From an uncultured Fusibacter sp. (GTDB lineage Bacteria; Bacillota; Clostridia; Peptostreptococcales; Acidaminobacteraceae): a stretch of 12,565 nucleotides of DNA. The translations under genes were made by a program, and so were the position numbers. Each line of letters opens with the position of its first letter. Position 1 is the stretch's first letter. Below the pieces are notes generated by a model. The model did not search any database, was not told where the DNA came from, and saw only the letters and a program-made list of their open reading frames with translations. This document shows, piece after piece, positions 1-7,405 of this stretch. Location: NCBI GenBank assembly GCA_937958285.1, contig CALFXQ010000353.1, positions 1 to 12,565 of the forward strand, in the 5' to 3' direction.

Positions 1-1364
1 AGAAGGGAACTATCAAGGTCCGTGGTAAAGAGGTGGCCATTGATAGCCCTCATGTGGCGAATGAATTGAAAATCGGCATGGTGCATCAGCACTTTAAATT
101 AGTAGATAACTTTACAGTGACCGAGAATATTATATTGGGTCTTGAGCCAAAAAAATCATTTGGACGTATCGATATTGCAAAAGCGGCGGAACGCGTTAAG
201 TCAATTTCTGAAAAGTACGGCATGTCGGTAGATCCACACGCCAAGATTGAAGATATTTCAGTGGGCATGCAACAGCGAGTTGAGATACTGAAGATGCTCT
301 ATCGTGAAGCCGATATCCTAATCTTCGATGAACCTACTGCAGTATTAACACCTCAAGAGATTGAAGACCTGATGAAAATCATGAAGCAGTTTTCAAGTGA
401 AGGAAAGTCTATTATCTTAATTACTCACAAGCTCAAAGAAATAAAAGCAGTGGCAGATCAATGTACTGTATTGAGAAGAGGCAAGAAAATAGGCACGGTA
501 AAAGTAGAAGATGTAAACGTTAAACAGCTAGCAGAAATGATGGTTGGACGCGAAGTTGAGTTTACTGTAGATAAAGCAAATCAAGAGCCTGGTGCCTCAG
601 TCCTGACAATCGAAGGGTTGAATGTAAAGAATGCCAGAGGCATTTATGCCATCAAAGACCTAAGCCTCGAGGTTCGCGCAGGTGAAATTCTAGGCGTTGC
701 AGGTATAGATGGCAATGGTCAAACAGAGCTAATCGAAGCTATTACAGGACTAAAGGGCATTGAATCGGGACGCATACAATTAAACGGAAAAGATCTAGCA
801 TCCTCTTCCGTTCGAAATCGCACTGAAGCGGGCATTGGGCATATCCCCGAAGATAGACATAAACACGGTTTGGTCTTAGATTTTAGACTCGACGAAAACA
901 TCGTATTGCAAACATATTATCAAGCGCCTTATTCTCAAAACGGCATACTCAATCAAGAGGCGATTGCAAAAAAGGCTGAGCAACTTATAAGTGAGTTCGA
1001 CGTGCGTTCGGGGCAAGGTGGCATAACCAAAGTGCGCTCTATGTCTGGTGGCAATCAGCAAAAGGCAATTGTCGGTCGAGAAATTGATCGTCAGCCCGAT
1101 TTACTCATTGCAGCACAACCCACACGTGGTCTTGATGTAGGTGCAATAGAGTATATCCATCGCCGAATTGTTCAAGAGCGAGATAACGGAAAAGCTGTTC
1201 TTCTCGTATCTTTAGAACTCGATGAAGTATTAAATGTCTCAGATCGCATCGCCGTTATTTACGAAGGTGAGATTGTTGGCTTAGTCAATGCGAAAGAAAC
1301 AAACGAAAACGAACTTGGCCTGATGATGTCTGGATCTAAGAGAGTAGGAGTTGCAAATGCGTAA
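1..1364 (+). CDS. nupO: Nucleoside-type ABC importer, tandem ATP-binding protein (5' end cut by window)
   Basis: This is the cytoplasmic ATPase that powers uptake through the two permeases encoded next. The reading frame is open to the left edge (first full codon at 3), so a GTG at 33 is an internal valine and not the start; the Walker A of the first nucleotide-binding domain is off the window. Domain 1 shows the Q-loop MVHQHF (78-95), a signature region SVGMQQRVEI (from 258), an intact Walker B ILIFDEP and the H-loop LITHKL. Domain 2 has a degenerate Walker A, GIDGNGQTEL (from 702), with Gln where Lys is usual, a clear MSGGNQQK signature (from 1041), and a Walker B ending AAQPTRGLD instead of DEP. 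Such an inactive-looking second domain is usual in the RbsA/YufO family. About 453 residues are visible; relatives are near 510. The MVHQHF motif and two BPD_transp_2 permeases favour nucleosides over ribose, but the substrate is inferred. The 3' end overlaps the next gene by 8 nt. Confidence 0.9.
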   Translation, partial: KGTIKVRGKEVAIDSPHVANELKIGMVHQHFKLVDNFTVTENIILGLEPKKSFGRIDIAKAAERVKSISEKYGMSVDPHAKIEDISVGMQQRVEILKMLYREADILIFDEPTAVLTPQEIEDLMKIMKQFSSEGKSIILITHKLKEIKAVADQCTVLRRGKKIGTVKVEDVNVKQLAEMMVGREVEFTVDKANQEPGASVLTIEGLNVKNARGIYAIKDLSLEVRAGEILGVAGIDGNGQTELIEAITGLKGIESGRIQLNGKDLASSSVRNRTEAGIGHIPEDRHKHGLVLDFRLDENIVLQTYYQAPYSQNGILNQEAIAKKAEQLISEFDVRSGQGGITKVRSMSGGNQQKAIVGREIDRQPDLLIAAQPTRGLDVGAIEYIHRRIVQERDNGKAVLLVSLELDEVLNVSDRIAVIYEGEIVGLVNAKETNENELGLMMSGSKRVGVANA

Positions 1365-2472
1365 ATGGATCGACTATATAACAGATGAGAAGCGCTTTAG
1401 TGTTATGGTGCCGATTATTGCCGTTTTAGGTGCGTTTTTATTCGGAACGATAATCATGCTAATAACGGGAACTAACCCCCTAGATGCATTTAAGGCGATT
1501 ATAAGGGCAACTACAGGTATGAATCTGGAACGCATAGGTACAGACAAGTTCTTTAATCCTCGACTTATCGGCGAGTTTTTAACAGCTGTAATGCCTATAG
1601 CATTAACCGGTTTGTCTGTTGCGTTTGCATTTAGAACAGGGCTGTTTAATATTGGCGCTGAGGGCCAATTAATAGTAGGCGCCATGGCAGCAACAGTAAC
1701 GAGCATTATTGTAAAGTTACCAGCCTTGATTCACTTGCCACTTGTAATTCTCTCGGCAATTGTTGCAGGCGGATTATGGGGATTAATACCAGGTTTTTTA
1801 AAGGCGAAATTCAGGGTTCACGAAGTAGTTGTCACCATCATGATGAACTATGCAGCGCTTTATATGTCAAATTATGTACTCCAGCAGCTCCCTGGTAGCG
1901 ATAGTGTAAAAACTGTGCCATCACATGCTTCTGGAACACTTCAAAGTGAGTTCTTGTCAAATCTAACAAATGGCTCGCGTTTACATTGGGGGTTCATCCT
2001 CGTTATTTTGGCAATCATCACATTTTGGTTTATCATCGAAAAGACTACTTTTGGCTATGAGCTTCGCGCAGTTGGTTTCAATAAAGAAGGCGCTAGATAT
2101 GCGGGCATGAAAGTAGATCGTAACGTCATGTTATCTATGGGCATCGCCGGTGCATTTGCTGGACTCGCAGGCGCTATGATTTCTGTAGGCACCTTCAATT
2201 ACGGCCGCGTCATTTCGGCGACGGAAGGTTATGGATTCGACGGTATTGCAGTGGCGCTACTCGGCGGCAACACCGCTTGGGGCACGGTATTTGGAGGCTT
2301 GCTCTTCGGGGGTCTAAAATCGTCTCAAGCACTTATGCAATCCAATCGCGTGCCTTTAGAAATTGCCATGATTATTTCCTCGCTTATGGTCCTATTCGTA
2401 GCGATGCAATATGGCATTAAAGAGTTGCTAAAACACATTAGAAAATCATCTCAAGCGAAAGGGGATAAATAG
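1357..2472 (+). CDS. nupP: Nucleoside-type ABC importer, permease subunit 1
   Basis: This is an integral membrane permease of the BPD_transp_2 (RbsC/LivM/YufP) family, about 371 residues. It begins with a short cytoplasmic stretch and a first hydrophobic segment near residues 15-38, with further membrane segments around 74-93, 100-118, 124-147, 211-227, 258-280, 295-320 and 336-352. Family landmarks are FRTGLFNIGAEGQLIVG (93-109), which lines the transport path in relatives, and the cytoplasmic loop LRAVGFNKEGARYAGM (236-251), followed by the Gly/Ala-rich segment AGAFAGLAGA. I place the start at ATG 1357, because TAGGAG at 1345-1350 lies 6 nt upstream; a TTG at 1351 would sit directly against that site. 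The start overlaps the end of the ATPase gene, which suggests coupled translation. The partner permease follows one base after the stop. Substrate specificity is inferred from family resemblance only. Confidence 0.9.
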   Translation: MRKWIDYITDEKRFSVMVPIIAVLGAFLFGTIIMLITGTNPLDAFKAIIRATTGMNLERIGTDKFFNPRLIGEFLTAVMPIALTGLSVAFAFRTGLFNIGAEGQLIVGAMAATVTSIIVKLPALIHLPLVILSAIVAGGLWGLIPGFLKAKFRVHEVVVTIMMNYAALYMSNYVLQQLPGSDSVKTVPSHASGTLQSEFLSNLTNGSRLHWGFILVILAIITFWFIIEKTTFGYELRAVGFNKEGARYAGMKVDRNVMLSMGIAGAFAGLAGAMISVGTFNYGRVISATEGYGFDGIAVALLGGNTAWGTVFGGLLFGGLKSSQALMQSNRVPLEIAMIISSLMVLFVAMQYGIKELLKHIRKSSQAKGDK

Positions 2473-2473
2473 C

Positions 2474-3436
2474 ATGAGCTCATACGATATTTTCTTTTCA
2501 ATGCTGACCCTCACGCTTATCTACTCGACGCCAATTCTTGTTGCTGCTTTAGGTGGCCTACTGAGTGAGCGCAGCGGTGTTGTCAACATTGCCCTCGAGG
2601 GTCTTATGATGGTGGGAGGCTTTGTAGGCGCAACGGTTACCGTTCTTTTAGAGCCCTACATTGCTGGTGCATTGACCCCATGGATTGGCGCATTGGCCGG
2701 CATGATTTTCGGGATGCTCTTTTCCACAATTCACGCCTATGTAAGCATTAACCTCAAGGCAGATCAGGTTATTTCCGGTACGGCAATCAATCTACTTGCA
2801 GGTGGTCTTACCATTTACTTTGCACAAATAATCTTTAACCAACAGCGTACAGAAACTTTTAGGTATGGCTTTATAAAAACGACTGTGCCTGTTTTGTCAG
2901 ATATCCCTATTCTCGGACCAATCTTTTTTGAAAATATCTACACCACGGTATTTGTGGGCATTGTCCTAGTAGTTGCAGTGTGGTTCTTTGTCTATAAGAC
3001 GCCATTTGGCATGCGTTTACGCGCAACTGGGGAGAACCCACAAGCGGTAGCTAGCATGGGCATAAGCGTGCTTAAAATGCGTTATTTCGGAGTGCTCTCT
3101 TCAGGTGCACTTGCGGGCCTTGCAGGCGCGATTATGGTTTTAACACAAGACACCCAGTATACGGGCATTAGTATTCACGGTACCGGCTTTATTGCACTTG
3201 CATCGCTGATCTTCGGAAAGTGGAATCCATGGGGCGTATTAGGCGCAAGTACCTTCTTCGCCTTCTCTCAAGTGTTCGCCTTATACGCCAACAACTTTGC
3301 GTGGACTCAGGGTCTACCCTTAGAGTTTTTCAAGGCGTTGCCGTATATCTTTACAATTGTAGCGCTCGTGGTATTTAGCGGCAAAGCTGTTGGTCCAAAA
3401 GCAGCTGGCGAAATATACGATGTCGGTAAACGATAG
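2474..3436 (+). CDS. nupQ: Nucleoside-type ABC importer, permease subunit 2
   Basis: This is the second BPD_transp_2 permease, 320 residues, matching the usual YufQ/NupQ size (about 319), and it is expected to pair with the preceding permease as a heterodimer. It carries the family motif SERSGVVNIALEGLMMVGG (31-49), equivalent to the NIGAEGQ region of its partner, and the coupling-loop motif LRATGENPQAVASMGI (182-197) followed by SGALAGLAGAI (210-220). Hydrophobic segments are visible near 10-30, 38-60, 68-90, 97-120, 155-174, 205-224, 238-270 and 287-302. The ATG at 2474 has AAAGGGG (2458-2464) about 9 nt upstream. It is one base downstream of nupP and is the last gene of the transporter operon, 22 nt before a strong terminator stem. 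The nucleoside substrate is an inference; simple sugar importers of the same family are the main alternative. Confidence 0.9.
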   Translation: MSSYDIFFSMLTLTLIYSTPILVAALGGLLSERSGVVNIALEGLMMVGGFVGATVTVLLEPYIAGALTPWIGALAGMIFGMLFSTIHAYVSINLKADQVISGTAINLLAGGLTIYFAQIIFNQQRTETFRYGFIKTTVPVLSDIPILGPIFFENIYTTVFVGIVLVVAVWFFVYKTPFGMRLRATGENPQAVASMGISVLKMRYFGVLSSGALAGLAGAIMVLTQDTQYTGISIHGTGFIALASLIFGKWNPWGVLGASTFFAFSQVFALYANNFAWTQGLPLEFFKALPYIFTIVALVVFSGKAVGPKAAGEIYDVGKR

Positions 3437-3458
3437 TTCAATCTTTCAAAGGTTTTTA

Positions 3459-3502
3459 GGAGTTATACACGTCAAGAAATTTGATGTGTATAGCTCTTTT
3501 TT
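3459..3502 (+). terminator. Intrinsic terminator of the ABC transporter operon
   Basis: A 17-bp stem (3459-3475 with 3481-3497, including G·U pairs) closes a 5-nt loop GAAAT and is followed directly by a run of Ts to 3502. This separates the transporter operon from rpoN. Confidence 0.9.
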
Positions 3503-3564
3503 ATATCTTGGGAATAGGTTTGCCAAGTTAATCGTTTGTCAAGACTTTAATACCTGATTGACTA

Positions 3565-3573
3565 TGATATAAT
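3565..3573 (+). promoter_or_regulatory. rpoN promoter, extended -10
   Basis: TGATATAAT is a TG-N extended -10 with a perfect TATAAT hexamer at 3568-3573. No good -35 lies at 16-18 bp; TTGTCA at 3536 is too far away. Extended -10 promoters can work with a poor -35. The predicted start near 3580 gives a leader of roughly 45 nt before rpoN. Confidence 0.65.
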
Positions 3574-3623
3574 GTTAAGGTAGCTGAGCGAATGTGTGTA
3601 TCCAGTAAGGGGGGTGTGATCAA

Positions 3624-5009
3624 GTGAAAATGAACTTTCATCTGCAGTTAGAGCAGTCTCAAAAGCTGATCATGACGCCTGAACTACGTCAAGCAATAGA
3701 GATTCTTCAGTATAATGCCATAGAACTCAATCAATTTGTTCAAGAAGAACTCATGACAAACCCCGTTCTTGAGCTCACAGAACCCGATAGTAGCGTCACT
3801 GCAGATTTAGAAAAACTTCAAAGTCTCGCGGAACGCATCGATTGGAAACAAGTGGTCAGCGACGATGAGAAATTTAAAGCGACCTATCAAAAGCCAGAAG
3901 AGCACGAAGAATTCACAATGGACAATATGATAGCCGAAGAGGAATCCCTTCATGAACACTTGCTATTTCAACTTCAGTTCACGGTGCTATCGCAGCAAGA
4001 GAAGGCAATTGGTGAATACTTAATTCAAAATATCGACCATACGGGCTACTTGAGAATGGACTTCGAAGAAGTGCTTCAGCGCTTCAAAATCAACGAAGAT
4101 ACATTGGAAGATGTCATTCAGACTATCCAGACATTTGAGCCATTTGGCATAGGTGCTAGAGATCTTCAAGAGTGCTTACTTATACAAGTACAGATGCGCT
4201 GCATTGACCATCCCAATATTATTCCCCTGATTTCGAATCACCTCGATGATCTTGCGCACAATCGTCTAAAGCAGATTGCAAAGGCTTTAAGTGCTAGTGA
4301 GAATGCGATACAAGAGGCCGTCGACATCATAAGGCGATTAGATCCAAAACCAGGATTGAAATTTGCTACCCTTAGAGATGTGAAGTACATTGTGCCCGAT
4401 GTGACAGTTCAGTATCACGAGGGTGCCTATGTCATCTTAGTAAACGAGTCTAGTGCACCGAAACTGCAAATCAGTGACTATTACAAGAGCCTTCTTAAAA
4501 ATCAGCTTACAGAAGAGGCAACCGCCGACTATTTGCATCAGAAGCTCAATCAAGCTTTTAAGCTTATAAAGAGCATCGAGCAAAGAAGAAACACCATCTA
4601 TCGCGTGGTAGAATCCATACTGAAACATCAAGCGGACTTTTTTCTAAAGGGGACTATGTATTTAAAGGTGTTAAACTTAAAGGATGTTGCAGAAGACATT
4701 GGCGTTCACGAGTCCACAGTAAGTCGAGCGGTAAGTGGCAAGTATATGCAATGCCCAAGAGGCATTTACGAAATAAAGTATTTCTTTCAAAGTGGCGTAT
4801 CTAGTTCATTTGGCGAGGGAATTTCCTCAGAGAGCATAAAATCGATTATCAGAGAGCTTGTAGAAAAAGAAGACACTAAACACCCAGTGAGTGACCAGTA
4901 TATCGCCAACGAAATCGACAAGGCTGGGATCAAAGTTTCCAGAAGAACAATAGCGAAGTACCGTGAAGAAATGCATATACCTGGATCTTCAAAGCGCAAA
5001 CGCTACTAA
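3624..5009 (+). CDS. rpoN: RNA polymerase sigma-54 factor
   Basis: This is sigma-54 (RpoN/SigL), 461 residues, the normal family length. It directs RNA polymerase to -24/-12 promoters and needs an AAA+ enhancer-binding activator. Region I is clear: a glutamine-rich start LQLEQSQKLIMTPELRQAI (7-25), then ILQYNAIELNQFVQEEL. An acidic linker follows (about 52-110). The core-binding domain has FGIGARDLQECL (174-185) and RRLDPKPG (237-244). A helix-turn-helix covers KDVAEDIGVHESTVSRA (353-369), followed by CPRGIYEIKYFF. The RpoN box reads SRRTIAKYRE (439-448) near the C-terminus; only the first Ala of the canonical box is changed to Ser, and Val to Ile. I chose the GTG at 3624 because the purine-rich AAGGGGGGTG lies 7 nt upstream; the ATG at 3630 is farther away. 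It has its own promoter and sits between the transporter terminator and the glycolytic operon. No activator gene or convincing -24/-12 promoter is in the window. Confidence 0.98.
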   Translation: MKMNFHLQLEQSQKLIMTPELRQAIEILQYNAIELNQFVQEELMTNPVLELTEPDSSVTADLEKLQSLAERIDWKQVVSDDEKFKATYQKPEEHEEFTMDNMIAEEESLHEHLLFQLQFTVLSQQEKAIGEYLIQNIDHTGYLRMDFEEVLQRFKINEDTLEDVIQTIQTFEPFGIGARDLQECLLIQVQMRCIDHPNIIPLISNHLDDLAHNRLKQIAKALSASENAIQEAVDIIRRLDPKPGLKFATLRDVKYIVPDVTVQYHEGAYVILVNESSAPKLQISDYYKSLLKNQLTEEATADYLHQKLNQAFKLIKSIEQRRNTIYRVVESILKHQADFFLKGTMYLKVLNLKDVAEDIGVHESTVSRAVSGKYMQCPRGIYEIKYFFQSGVSSSFGEGISSESIKSIIRELVEKEDTKHPVSDQYIANEIDKAGIKVSRRTIAKYREEMHIPGSSKRKRY

Positions 5010-5015
5010 CTAACA

Positions 5016-5045
5016 GAGGCCAAAGTAACAATTTACTTTGGCCTC
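5016..5045. terminator. Perfect hairpin after rpoN, without U-tract
   Basis: A perfect 13-bp stem GAGGCCAAAGTAA with its complement encloses the loop CAAT, starting 6 nt after the rpoN stop. No T-run follows on either strand, so it may be a weak terminator, an RNA 3'-end stabiliser or a block to exonucleases instead of a classical intrinsic terminator. Confidence 0.6.
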
Positions 5046-5059
5046 ACGATTAAGTGAAT

Positions 5060-5073
5060 AGAAATCGTTTTCA
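5060..5073. promoter_or_regulatory. cre-like site upstream of cggR promoter
   Basis: AGAAATCGTTTTCA matches the catabolite-responsive-element consensus TGWAANCGNTNWCA at all but the first position. Its centre lies about 66 bp upstream of the predicted cggR transcription start, ahead of the -35. In Firmicutes a cre at such a position is more often linked to activation by CcpA than to repression. Binding by another LacI-family protein is possible. Confidence 0.55.
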
Positions 5074-5096
5074 CGCGATAAAACAGTATTTTTTCA

Positions 5097-5126
5097 TTGC
5101 CCATTCATATGCGCATATGCTAAAAT
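5097..5126 (+). promoter_or_regulatory. Promoter of cggR-gapA-pgk-tpiA-gpmI-eno operon
   Basis: The -35 TTGCCC (5097-5102) and -10 TAAAAT (5121-5126) are 18 bp apart, and TGC directly before the -10 makes it an extended -10. The predicted start is near 5133, leaving an 80-nt leader. The spacer contains the perfect 14-bp palindrome CATATGCGCATATG (5106-5119), which could be an extra operator. Confidence 0.6.
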
Positions 5127-5155
5127 ACTCATGGAGATTTTTTTTTCGTCCTTGG

Positions 5156-5192
5156 TGGGACATTTAATGCACACTAGGACAAAATTCGTCCC
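5156..5192 (+). promoter_or_regulatory. Probable CggR operator
   Basis: Two copies of a GGAC-type half-site stand in direct repeat 19 bp apart: TGGGACATTTAATGCA (from 5156) and TAGGACAAAATTCGTC (from 5175). The pattern is GGGAC-N6-TGCA / AGGAC-N6-CGTC. This resembles the Bacillus subtilis CggR operator, recalled as CGGGAC-N6-TGTC repeated with a 4-nt gap; here the gap is one nt shorter. Lying about +24 to +60 between promoter and start codon, it fits the known roadblock position. The second copy also forms a GGAC-N7-GTCC dyad. Confidence 0.65.
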
Positions 5193-5211
5193 TAACCTGT
5201 GAGGTATCTGC

Positions 5212-6249
5212 ATGGAATCCTTTAAAGAGTGTATTGCGCAACTGAGTCGGATTGTTCCCGAAATCAAACCGCTACTCACCTTGCGTTATCGAATTCTCTA
5301 TTTAGTAGGCTACCTGCAGCCAATTGGCAGGCGCAATTTGTCTTTAAAGATTGGCATAACTGAGCGTATTATTCGCAAAGAAGCCACTGTGCTTAAAGAA
5401 GCGGGCTTTCTCGAATTCTCGTCAGATGGTATGACATTGACCAACGATGGCAAATGGATGCGAGATATGTTGGCTGACTATATCGGCACAACCGATGGTC
5501 TACGAGGCCTAGAGGCCAAATTGGCGGCAAAACTTCAAATCAGCCGAGTCATCATTGTACCCGACAACGATGAACTGCTCGATTTAAAGGAAATTGGCGA
5601 CCAATGTGCACAAGTGCTCTTAGATTTGTTACCAGATATGCATGTGCTTGGCATAACCGGCGGGTCGACTGTTTTCGAAGTCACTCAGGCAATGGCTCAG
5701 ATTCAAACAAAGCATCCTGATTTGGTCATTGTACCGGCAAGGGGTGGGGTTGGTGACGAAACAGAACACCAGGCAAATACACTCGCCGAAAAAATGGCTA
5801 AGAAGCTTAATTCACAATATCGTATGTTGTTTATTCCCGATTCACTTTCAGAGGCATCTATTCAGACGTTAAAGACAGAACCGGGCATACAGCAAACATT
5901 CGATTATATGCAAAAAATCGATACCCTTGTATTTGGAATTGGCCATGCTGAAACAATGGCGAGAAGACGCGGTCTACCCGAAGAACGCATTCGAAGTATT
6001 GTAGAGCACGGTGGTGTGGCAGAGTCCTTTGGCTACTACTTCAACATCGATGGGCAAATAGTGGACGAAATTAGCACCCTGGGCATTAACCTCGAAAAAG
6101 TTAAATCTTTAACGAGAGTAATTGCCGTCGCAGGGGGTAAAGATAAGTCCGAAGCGATCATTGCGGTCAGTAAATTGAATCCGCATTTGATATTAATTAC
6201 CAACGAAAGCGTTGCAACGCAGATTATGACCGCATTAAGTGTGTCATAA
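5212..6249 (+). CDS. cggR: Central glycolytic genes regulator
   Basis: CggR is a SorC/DeoR-type transcriptional repressor of the gapA operon; in relatives fructose-1,6-bisphosphate relieves repression. The protein has 345 residues, close to the usual 340. The N-terminal part (about 22-90) holds a winged helix-turn-helix, with RRNLSLKIGITERIIRKEA (40-58) as turn and recognition helix and a wing ending LTNDGKWM. From about 95 to the end lies the SorC sugar-binding domain, with GITGGSTVFEV (147-157), VPARGGVGDETEHQANTLAE (174-193), FGIGHAETMARRRG (241-254) and IAVAGGKDKSEAI (304-316); these contain the loops that grip sugar phosphates in the family. The ATG at 5212 has GAGGT (5201-5205) 6 nt upstream. 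It lies directly downstream of an operator-like repeat, suggesting autoregulation, and 24 nt before gapA. The GGVGDE motif together with gapA adjacency separates it from generic SorC regulators. Confidence 0.96.
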   Translation: MESFKECIAQLSRIVPEIKPLLTLRYRILYLVGYLQPIGRRNLSLKIGITERIIRKEATVLKEAGFLEFSSDGMTLTNDGKWMRDMLADYIGTTDGLRGLEAKLAAKLQISRVIIVPDNDELLDLKEIGDQCAQVLLDLLPDMHVLGITGGSTVFEVTQAMAQIQTKHPDLVIVPARGGVGDETEHQANTLAEKMAKKLNSQYRMLFIPDSLSEASIQTLKTEPGIQQTFDYMQKIDTLVFGIGHAETMARRRGLPEERIRSIVEHGGVAESFGYYFNIDGQIVDEISTLGINLEKVKSLTRVIAVAGGKDKSEAIIAVSKLNPHLILITNESVATQIMTALSVS

Positions 6250-6273
6250 GTTGATCTCAAGGAGGAAAGTTTC

Positions 6274-7281
6274 ATGGCAACTAAAGTAGCGATTAATGGA
6301 TTTGGTAGAATTGGTAAGTTGGCATTCAGAAAAATGTTTGGCAATCCAGCCTTCGACATTGTAGCAATTAACGATCTTACAAGCGCTGGCGACTTAGCTT
6401 ACTTGCTCAAGTACGATACAGCTCAAGGCAACTACAAAGTCAACGAGATTTCTGCGACTGCAGATTCAATCATCGTAGATGGCAAAGCAATTAAAGTCTA
6501 CGCACAGAGAGATGCAAATAACCTTCCTTGGGGAGAGCTTGGCGTCGATGTTGTTCTTGAGTGTACAGGTTTCTATGTATCTAAAGAAAAAGCTTCAGCG
6601 CACATTAACGCTGGTGCAAAAAAAGTAATCATCTCTGCACCTGCTACTGGCGACCTTAAAATGATCGTTTTCAACGTAAATGACGATATTCTTACTGCTG
6701 AAGATCAAATTATGTCTGCTGCATCTTGCACAACTAACTGCTTAGCGCCAGTTGCAAAAGTACTAAACGATAACTTTGGCTTGGTTCGTGGCTACATGAC
6801 AACTGTTCATGCTTACACAAACGACCAAAACACATTAGATGCACCACACGATAAAGGTGTTGCAACGCGTCGCGCAAGAGCAGCTGCTGCGAATATCGTT
6901 CCAACAACTACTGGTGCAGCATCTGCAGTAGGTAAAGTTCTTCCAATGCTCAAAGGTCGTCTCGATGGTATCGCCCTTCGCGTGCCAACTATCACAGGCT
7001 CTGTTGTTGACCTTGTTGTTGAACTCGAGAAAAAGACATCAATCGAAGAAGTAAACGCAGCAATGAAAGCCGCTGCTAATGAGACGCTTGGCTACACTGA
7101 AGATCCTATTGCATCATCGGATGTTATTGGCTCTAGCTTTGGTTCATTATTTGATTCGCTTTCAACATCAATGATGGAAGTCGATGGCAAGCAACTCTTC
7201 AAAATTATCACTTGGTACGACAACGAAATGTCATATGTTTCTCAGTTCGTTCGTTTAGCTGAGAAAGTGGGCAAACTCTAA
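6274..7281 (+). CDS. gapA: Glyceraldehyde-3-phosphate dehydrogenase, NAD-dependent, phosphorylating
   Basis: GAPDH converts glyceraldehyde-3-phosphate, NAD+ and phosphate to 1,3-bisphosphoglycerate in the cytoplasm, normally as a homotetramer. The 335-residue protein is full length. The Rossmann motif INGFGRIGK is at 7-15; INDLTS (32-37) carries the Asp that favours NAD over NADP, marking the glycolytic enzyme. The active site is ASCTTNCLAP (150-159) with nucleophile Cys152, and TTVHAYTNDQ (176-185) with His179. RRARAAAANIVPTTTGAA (199-216) is the phosphate-binding region, and WYDNEMSY the C-terminal signature. AAGGAGGA lies about 8 nt before the ATG, an unusually strong site. Codon choice looks tight, as in a highly expressed gene (impression, not computed). 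It is followed by a 225-nt structured spacer, unlike the short gaps elsewhere in the operon. Confidence 0.99.
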   Translation: MATKVAINGFGRIGKLAFRKMFGNPAFDIVAINDLTSAGDLAYLLKYDTAQGNYKVNEISATADSIIVDGKAIKVYAQRDANNLPWGELGVDVVLECTGFYVSKEKASAHINAGAKKVIISAPATGDLKMIVFNVNDDILTAEDQIMSAASCTTNCLAPVAKVLNDNFGLVRGYMTTVHAYTNDQNTLDAPHDKGVATRRARAAAANIVPTTTGAASAVGKVLPMLKGRLDGIALRVPTITGSVVDLVVELEKKTSIEEVNAAMKAAANETLGYTEDPIASSDVIGSSFGSLFDSLSTSMMEVDGKQLFKIITWYDNEMSYVSQFVRLAEKVGKL

Positions 7282-7282
7282 T

Positions 7283-7303
7283 CTGTTTATTCTCATAAAA
7301 CAG
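7283..7303 (+). other. Small hairpin directly after gapA stop
   Basis: CTGTTT (7283-7288) can pair with AAACAG (7298-7303) across a 9-nt loop, beginning two bases after the stop. It is weak alone but lies just upstream of a much stronger hairpin. Confidence 0.3.
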
Positions 7304-7321
7304 TAGATATAAGCCCTTTAA

Positions 7322-7368
7322 AGCAGTGTTCGAGGGTCTTCCGCAGGAAGGCCCTCAAGACCGCTGCT
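7322..7368 (+). other. Strong hairpin in the gapA-pgk spacer
   Basis: An 11-bp stem GAGGGTCTTCC (7332-7342) pairs with GGAAGGCCCTC (7346-7356) over the tight loop GCA, with one G·U pair. A lower 7-bp helix joins AGCAGTG (7322-7328) to CGCTGCT (7362-7368). No U-run follows, so it is not a classical terminator. It could be a partial attenuator, a barrier to 3' exonucleases that protects gapA mRNA, or part of a processing site. Confidence 0.6.
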
Positions 7369-7405
7369 AGAGAGTATTAAAAGCTTAAATTGCCTAAAGA
7401 TAGTG

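Noticed and set aside
33..35. GTG at 33 as the start of the ABC ATPase
   Set aside because: The frame is open upstream to the left edge with family-like residues, and the first Walker A must lie further upstream.
1374..1706. Antisense open frame of 110 codons within the first permease
   Set aside because: No ribosome binding site or family resemblance; the opposite strand encodes clear BPD_transp_2 motifs.
3536..3573. TTGTCA at 3536 or TTGACT at 3558 as the -35 of the rpoN promoter
   Set aside because: Spacing to TATAAT is 26 bp and about 4 bp respectively, outside the working range; the extended -10 explains the promoter better.
6036..6359. Antisense open frame of 107 codons across the cggR-gapA junction
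   Set aside because: It overlaps two well-supported genes and the gapA ribosome binding site; its composition is that of a shadow frame.
5078..7305. Shared 11-mer ATAAAACAGTA at 5078-5088 and 7295-7305
   Set aside because: Short AT-rich identity with different surroundings; likely chance and not a repeat element.
7326..7370. Short GTG-started frame of 14 codons inside the gapA-pgk hairpin, considered as a leader peptide
   Set aside because: No ribosome binding site precedes it and it is fully contained in the stem; no run of regulatory codons is seen.
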